A stretch of DNA of 9,662 nt from an uncultured Acetatifactor sp. (GTDB lineage Bacteria; Bacillota; Clostridia; Lachnospirales; Lachnospiraceae): NCBI GenBank assembly GCA_948496895.1, contig CAOOJO010000069.1:1-9662 (forward strand), written 5' to 3'. The notes under the pieces are model-generated. The model saw nothing but the letters and a program-made list of their open reading frames with translations. It searched no databases and was not told where the DNA came from. Shown piece after piece: positions 6,438-9,662 of this stretch; within the stretch, counting starts at the first letter, position 1, and each line of letters starts with the position of its first letter. A program made the position numbers and the translations under genes.

Positions 6438-6446
6438 CACCCCCTT
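6438..6446 (-). promoter_or_regulatory. strong ribosome binding site of the 28-aa gene, possibly masked by the 5' leader
   Basis: AAGGGGGTG differs from the anti-SD complement AAGGAGGTG by one base. The upstream leader segment TACCTCC (about 6464-6470 on this strand) can pair with GGGGGTG, including two G-U pairs, so the site may be hidden in the full-length mRNA. Sequestration of the RBS by a 5' helix is known for fst mRNA; here it is inferred. Confidence 0.55.
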
Positions 6447-6478
6447 CCTGTCACCAGTATCGGGGAGGTAACGATGTC

Positions 6479-6507
6479 AGTATATCATGTCATCCTGTTT
6501 TTTTCTA
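6479..6507 (-). promoter_or_regulatory. promoter of the 28-aa toxin-like gene
   Basis: Read on the - strand: TAGAAA (6507-6502), 17-bp spacer, TATACT (6484-6479) preceded by TG one base earlier (TGATATACT), an extended -10. Start near 6472 gives a leader of about 40 nt and an mRNA of about 210 nt to the shared terminator. An inverted copy of the repeat core, AGGATGAC, lies in the spacer (6496-6489 on this strand); its meaning is unclear. Confidence 0.65.
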
Positions 6508-6519
6508 CCCCTATTAAAC

Positions 6520-6536
6520 TTTAAGCTTTCCTTAAA
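6520..6536. repeat. small inverted repeat downstream of the amidase gene
   Basis: TTTAAG (6520-6525) and CTTAAA (6531-6536) with a five-base loop, between the amidase stop and the toxin promoter. It is AT-rich and lacks a clear T tail, so a terminator role for the polyamine operon is weak. Confidence 0.3.
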
Positions 6537-6557
6537 CTTTTCCACTGCGGAGCAGCC

Positions 6558-7439
6558 TCATCTACAGCAGATCTCCCCATACATCTCCGGCCGCCTGTCC
6601 CTAAACAGCCCCCAGCTAAAGCGCATCTCCTCTATCGCGTCCAGGTCGAAAGTGTGCATAATCGCCTTCTCCTGGGTCCTGCCCGCGTCCTCCAGAATCT
6701 CCCCGGTCTCATCGGTGATGAAGGAGGAGCCGTAGAAGGTCAGGGCGGAGGACTGGCCGTTGTTCTCCTTAGAGGGCGCCACGGTCTCCTCCCCGATGCG
6801 GTTAGCCGCCACTACCGGCACCACATTGGCTGCGGCGTGGCCCTGCATGCAGCGCCGCCAGTGGGGCATGCTGTCGCACTCTATGATAGGCTCGGAGCCG
6901 ATGGCCGTGGGATAGAGCAGAATCTGCGCCCCCATCAGGGCCATGCACCGGGCCGCCTCCGGGAACCACTGATCCCAGCAAATCCCCAAGCCAATCTTGC
7001 CGTAAGCGGTGTCCCAGACCTGGAAGCCCGTGTTCCCCGGAGTGAAATAGAATTTCTCCTGATAGAAATGATCATCGGGGATGTGGGTCTTGCGGTATAC
7101 GCCCTTCAGACTGCCATCCGCGTCGATTACGGCCACAGAATTATAGGTCACGTTCCCCGCCCGCTCGAAGAAGCTCACGGGCAGCACCACCTGTAGCTGC
7201 GCCGCCACCTGGCACAGACGGCACACCGCCGGGTTCTCCCACACCGTCATGGCCAATTGATAAGAATCATAGTTTCTTTCCTGGCAGAAATACCAGGTCT
7301 CGAAAAGCTCCGGCAGCAGGATCACCTGCGCCCCTTCCCCGGCCGCCTGCCGAATCCACCCCTCCGCCGCCGCTAGGTTCTCCTCCCTGGAGCGGTTGCA
7401 GTACATCTGCACTGCCGCCACCGTCAACTCCTGTCCCAT
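6558..7439 (-). CDS. aguB: N-carbamoylputrescine amidase
   Basis: A 293-residue nitrilase-superfamily hydrolase that converts N-carbamoylputrescine to putrescine, CO2 and ammonia in the cytosol. The catalytic triad is visible: E44 in LLPELFETWYF, K117 in YRKTHIPDD and C154 in GLGICWDQWFPEAAR. The stretches ETWYF, RKTHIPDDHFYQEKFYF with TPGNTGF, and SSFITDETGEIL are specific to the plant/bacterial AguB subgroup rather than to general amidases. Length is normal. ATG at 7439 follows a purine-rich stretch (AAAGGTGGAGGGTGT). It is the last gene of the polyamine set and follows agmatine deiminase by 232 bp; the gap holds two hairpin repeats, so the two genes may share a transcript with a structured spacer or have separate promoters. 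The pairing with aguA makes the assignment firm. Confidence 0.95.
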   Translation of the reverse strand: MGQELTVAAVQMYCNRSREENLAAAEGWIRQAAGEGAQVILLPELFETWYFCQERNYDSYQLAMTVWENPAVCRLCQVAAQLQVVLPVSFFERAGNVTYNSVAVIDADGSLKGVYRKTHIPDDHFYQEKFYFTPGNTGFQVWDTAYGKIGLGICWDQWFPEAARCMALMGAQILLYPTAIGSEPIIECDSMPHWRRCMQGHAAANVVPVVAANRIGEETVAPSKENNGQSSALTFYGSSFITDETGEILEDAGRTQEKAIMHTFDLDAIEEMRFSWGLFRDRRPEMYGEICCR

Positions 7440-7557
7440 ACACCCTCCACCTTTCTATCAAAATGCAAATACCTCAATATATCCGCCAACCCTTCCAACA
7501 TACCATCCCCAGCAGCACAACCAGCCAGCAAATCGCCGCAACCTGGAAGAATGCCCG

Positions 7558-7601
7558 CACAAAGCGAACCTTGTTCGCAAGCGAATCGTATTCGCTTTGT
7601 G
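7558..7601. repeat. palindromic repeat 1 in the aguA-aguB spacer
   Basis: CACAAAGCGAA (7558-7568) and TTCGCTTTGTG (7591-7601) are perfect 11-bp inverted arms. The 22-nt interior contains further units, so that GCGAA/TTCGC alternates four times. Two foldings compete: one long stem, or two short hairpins GCGAAC-CTT-GTTCGC (7564-7578) and GCGAA-TCGTA-TTCGC (7581-7595). There is no T tail. It resembles a REP- or MITE-like dispersed palindrome, which cannot be confirmed from a single copy. Confidence 0.8.
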
Positions 7602-7606
7602 AGCCT

Positions 7607-7669
7607 AGAAGTTCTTAGGCCGTGTACCAAAGAGGGGTGCTTGCATCCTCTTACGGCCTTAGAACTTCT
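7607..7669. repeat. palindromic repeat 2 immediately after the aguA stop
   Basis: AGAAGTTCTTAGGCCGT (7607-7623) and ACGGCCTTAGAACTTCT (7653-7669) pair over 17 positions with one T-T mismatch. The interior adds AAGAGG (7630-7635) with CCTCTT (7647-7652). The outer arm ends two bases before the aguA stop codon. In the gene direction no U-run follows, so it is not a typical terminator; it could shield the 3' end of aguA mRNA or be part of an inserted repeat together with repeat 1. Confidence 0.82.
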
Positions 7670-7671
7670 TC

Positions 7672-8766
7672 TCACACTGGTATCTGCTGCGTGATGCAGT
7701 GGATGTTCCCGCCCCCGATCAGGATGTCCCGGGCATAGATCTGCACCACCTGCCTGTCCGGGAACAGCCCCTGCAGGATTTCCTTAGCCGCCTGATCCGC
7801 AGGGTCCCTAAATCCCGGCATCACGATGCTGTCGTTGGCGATGTAGAAATTCACATAGGAAGCCGCCAGCCGCTCCCCCGCCGTCCTTGTGGGCTCGTCC
7901 CAGCAGGCATCCAGGCCCTGGCACTCCTCCTCCGTGATGGTCACGGGCTTAGGAAGGGGGAGCTTATGCACTTTGATTTTCCTGCCCTTCGCGTCCACCG
8001 CCTGCTCCAGATAGTCCAGGCAGGCCTTTGACATGGCATACTGCACATCCCCCTCGTCCTCCGTCCAGGCCAGCACCACCTCCCCCGGCGCGGTGAAGGC
8101 GCAGATATTGTCCACATGCTCGTTGGTCTCGTCATTGTAGATGCCCCGGGGCAGCCAGAGGACGGCAGAGACGTTCAGGTATGCCCGCAGCACCTCCTCG
8201 ATCTCCTGCCGGGACAGCCCAGGATTCCTCCCCTTGCTCAGCAGACAGCTCTCCGTCACCATGCAGGTCCCCTGGCCGTCCACATGGATGGAGCCGCCCT
8301 CCAGGATGAAGTCCCGCTTGCAGTACACGTCCTTCTCCAGCAGGTCGCAGAGCTTCCTGGCCATCCGGTCGTCCTTGTCCCAGGGGAAGTACAGGCCGTC
8401 GTGCAGGCCGCCCCAGGCATTGAAGCCCCAGTCTATGCCCCTTATGACGCCCGTGTCGTTTTTCACGAAGGTGGGCGCGTAGTCCCTGGCCCAGGCGTCA
8501 TTGCTGGACATCTCCACCACCCGGATGTGGGCGGGGAGCAGGGCCCTGGCATTGTCGTACTGGGCCGCGCTGGCGCAGACCGTCACCTTCTCCGACCTGG
8601 CGATTGCCTCCGCGACCTTAGCGAAGGCCTTCCTGGCCGCGTAGCCGCCGTACTGCCAGGAGTCCGCCCTCTCCGGGAATATCATGATGCAGCCCTGGTG
8701 GGGCTCGTACTCCGCGGGCATCCGGAAGCCGTCCGCGGACGGGGTGGAAGCTTTGATGATTTTCAT
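7672..8766 (-). CDS. aguA: agmatine deiminase
   Basis: A 364-residue enzyme of the guanidino-group-modifying (PAD-like) family that converts agmatine to N-carbamoylputrescine and ammonia. Key residues are visible: acidic residues in SSNDAWARDYAP (D90, D95), E156 in FILEGGSIHVDG, H217 in TNEHVDN, and the nucleophile C357 in GGGNIHCITQQ near the C-terminus, the same place as in characterised enterococcal enzymes. W92, the FNAWGG motif (115-120) and MPAEYEPHQG (16-25) are also family hallmarks. Length is typical (about 365). ATG at 8766 is preceded by AGAGGG at seven bases. It lies between a carboxyspermidine decarboxylase and aguB on the same strand, placing it in spermidine synthesis rather than in agmatine catabolism for ATP: no carbamoyltransferase or carbamate kinase is seen. 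Confidence 0.96.
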   Translation of the reverse strand: MKIIKASTPSADGFRMPAEYEPHQGCIMIFPERADSWQYGGYAARKAFAKVAEAIARSEKVTVCASAAQYDNARALLPAHIRVVEMSSNDAWARDYAPTFVKNDTGVIRGIDWGFNAWGGLHDGLYFPWDKDDRMARKLCDLLEKDVYCKRDFILEGGSIHVDGQGTCMVTESCLLSKGRNPGLSRQEIEEVLRAYLNVSAVLWLPRGIYNDETNEHVDNICAFTAPGEVVLAWTEDEGDVQYAMSKACLDYLEQAVDAKGRKIKVHKLPLPKPVTITEEECQGLDACWDEPTRTAGERLAASYVNFYIANDSIVMPGFRDPADQAAKEILQGLFPDRQVVQIYARDILIGGGNIHCITQQIPV

Positions 8767-8815
8767 GGATCATCCCTCTCTGGAAAAATATTCCTTAATT
8801 TTTTTATTTAGATTT

Positions 8816-8842
8816 TTTATAATTCCTTAAGTCCAAGGTCAA
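8816..8842 (-). promoter_or_regulatory. possible aguA promoter
   Basis: On the - strand, TTGACC (8842-8837), a short 15-bp spacer and TATAAA (8821-8816). The spacer is below the optimum; an alternative -10, TAAAAA, gives 17. The AT-rich leader of about 40 nt and the large gap after the decarboxylase gene support a promoter here, but the match is imperfect. Confidence 0.4.
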
Positions 8843-8875
8843 ACTTTAGACACATTTTCAGGGTATGATAGATAC

Positions 8876-9011
8876 ATAAACAAAGGAGCTGTTGAATTTT
8901 GATAAACACTGGTCAGGGTTCTGTCAGCTTCGACTAATAGCAATACCGCGAAAGCGGTTTTACTATAGATACCTTTCCCTTTCATGTTTTCTTTTATTAT
9001 TTTACTCCCTT
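8876..9011 (+). other. orphan + strand segment before a terminator, candidate small RNA
   Basis: The 306-nt gap between aguA and the decarboxylase holds no recognised protein gene. It carries a TATGAT box (8864-8869) without a convincing -35, an RBS-like AAAGGAG (8882-8888), a hairpin ACCGC-GAAA-GCGGT (8945-8958) with a GNRA tetraloop, then an AT-rich run into a strong + strand terminator. A 12-codon frame opens at TTG 8899 and closes in tandem stops TAA TAG; a longer TTG frame from 8892 runs through the terminator and is not credible. A short non-coding transcript of about 150 nt is the simplest reading; its start is uncertain. Confidence 0.4.
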
Positions 9012-9039
9012 AAAGGGCCCGGGATGCCGGGCCCTTTTT
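9012..9039 (+). terminator. strong intrinsic terminator, + strand
   Basis: AAAGGGCCCGG (9012-9022), loop GATG, CCGGGCCCTTT (9027-9037), tail of five T (9035-9039). It is a perfect 11-bp stem. Read on the - strand the hairpin is followed only by TTTAAGG, so it would stop - strand transcripts from the decarboxylase gene less well. Confidence 0.85.
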
Positions 9040-9066
9040 GTGTCGCCCAGTGGCCCTGCAGATACC

Positions 9067-9076
9067 GTAGCGCTAC
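9067..9076. repeat. 10-bp palindrome overlapping the decarboxylase stop
   Basis: GTAGCGCTAC is a perfect palindrome that includes the TAG stop codon of the - strand gene. It is too short to assign a role. Confidence 0.35.
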
Positions 9077-9662
9077 GACAGCCGCCCCTTGAAATCCGGA
9101 TAGCCGAATGTCTTCACGACCTGGCAGCTTCCGTTCTTCCTGCGCAGGGCGATGGTCGGCAGGGGCATCCCGTTGAAGGTGTTGTTCTTCACCATGGAAT
9201 AGATGGCCATGTCCTGGAACACCAGCCTGTCGCCCTCCTGTAAGGGGCTGTCGAAGGAATAGTCCCCGATGATGTCCCCGGCCAGGCAGGTGGGGCCGCC
9301 CAGGCGGTAGGTGCAGGCCTTCTCCCCCGGCTGCCCGCTGCCCCGCAGGGGCGGCCTGTAGGGCATCTCCAGCACGTCCGGCATGTGGCAGGCGGCGGAG
9401 GTGTCCAGGATGGCTATGTCGATTCCGTTTCTGACGATTTCCAGCACCTCCGTCACCAGGAACCCGGCGTTCAGCGCCACCGCCTCCCCCGGCTCCAGGT
9501 ACACCGTCAGGCCGTACCTGTCCTGCATCCTCCTGATGCAGCGCTCAAGCCTGGGAATATCGTAGCCCGTTCGGGTGATGTGGTGGCCGCCGCCGAAGTT
9601 GATCCAGCTCATGCCGGGCAGATATCTGCCGAACTTCTCCTCCACCGCCTCCAAAGTGGCCT
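9073..9662 (-). CDS. nspC: carboxynorspermidine/carboxyspermidine decarboxylase, C-terminal half (5' truncated)
   Basis: The gene enters from the right edge; 195 C-terminal residues are visible out of a family length near 380. It is a PLP-dependent fold III decarboxylase (alanine racemase/ODC-like barrel plus beta domain) that makes spermidine from carboxyspermidine, or norspermidine from carboxynorspermidine. Visible: WINFGGGHHITRTGYD (about 19-34 of the visible part), where GGGH is a phosphate-binding loop, YLEPGEAVALNAGFLV (54-69) with EPGEA, LGGPTCLAGDIIGDY (120-134) with the conserved active-site Cys of the GPTC motif, and MAIYSMVKNNTFNG (151-164) with the PLP-contacting Tyr. The N-terminal PLP lysine is outside the window. 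With aguA and aguB downstream it outlines agmatine to putrescine to carboxyspermidine to spermidine; the dehydrogenase that makes carboxyspermidine is expected upstream, off the window. Confidence 0.95.
   Translation of the reverse strand, partial: ATLEAVEEKFGRYLPGMSWINFGGGHHITRTGYDIPRLERCIRRMQDRYGLTVYLEPGEAVALNAGFLVTEVLEIVRNGIDIAILDTSAACHMPDVLEMPYRPPLRGSGQPGEKACTYRLGGPTCLAGDIIGDYSFDSPLQEGDRLVFQDMAIYSMVKNNTFNGMPLPTIALRRKNGSCQVVKTFGYPDFKGRLS

Noticed and set aside
7463..7601. A possible short membrane peptide on the - strand (QVAAICWLVVLLGMV) in the aguA-aguB spacer
   Set aside because: The hydrophobic run has no ATG or RBS; only a GTG inside the palindrome arm would serve, and a stop lies shortly upstream. 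Kept as non-coding.
8116..8811. A 231-codon + strand open frame opposite aguA
   Set aside because: The - strand frame is an unmistakable agmatine deiminase with all catalytic residues; the + strand translation has no recognisable domain or RBS.
8892..9092. A 66-codon frame opening at TTG near AAAGGAG
   Set aside because: RBS spacing is only three bases, the frame reads straight through the intrinsic terminator and into the decarboxylase coding region, and the product looks random.

Overview
The window looks like a chromosomal segment from a GC-rich gut Clostridia genome, most likely Lachnospiraceae. This is inferred from Shine-Dalgarno-led genes, the protein families (SLC45-like MFS, CmpB-type membrane protein, DUF1343/NamZ, the carboxyspermidine branch of polyamine synthesis) and the style of the small genes. 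I could run no database search, so the taxonomy is an inference. There are nine protein genes of ordinary size, two of them cut by the window edges, plus a 28-codon gene that appears to be the toxin of a type I toxin-antitoxin locus.

Left part (1-1739, + strand): the C-terminal half of an MFS transporter, then a membrane-anchored glycerophosphodiester phosphodiesterase. Next (1805-4523, - strand) is a three-gene group read NamZ-like exo-N-acetylmuramidase, then a cytosolic discoidin-like protein, then a divergent Ham1/RdgB-like NTP pyrophosphatase. It converges on the phosphodiesterase gene. Divergent from it, a well-formed extended -10 promoter (4634-4662) drives a 458-residue membrane protein built from two copies of the CmpB-type (PF06541) domain.

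Middle (6089-6557): this stretch has no ordinary gene but holds a compact convergent RNA pair. On the - strand a 28-aa membrane peptide gene (6345-6431) has an extended -10 promoter and a strong RBS. On the + strand a short RNA of about 87 nt starts from its own extended -10 promoter near 6212-6217. Both run into one bidirectional terminator (6259-6305). The short RNA carries two 9-nt blocks, AAGGATGAC and TCCATGAGA, that are exactly and collinearly complementary to the start-codon region of the peptide mRNA. This is the architecture of the pAD1 par (fst/RNA II) type I antitoxin system, and it is the most interesting object in the window.

Right part (6558-9662, - strand): a polyamine cluster read carboxy(nor)spermidine decarboxylase (cut by the edge), agmatine deiminase, N-carbamoylputrescine amidase. 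The last two convert agmatine to putrescine, and the decarboxylase makes the final step to spermidine from putrescine-derived carboxyspermidine. The agmatine genes are separated by two tandem hairpin-forming repeats (7558-7669). Between the decarboxylase and the deiminase lies a 306-nt gap with a strong + strand terminator that serves no recognised + strand gene, so a small RNA may sit there.
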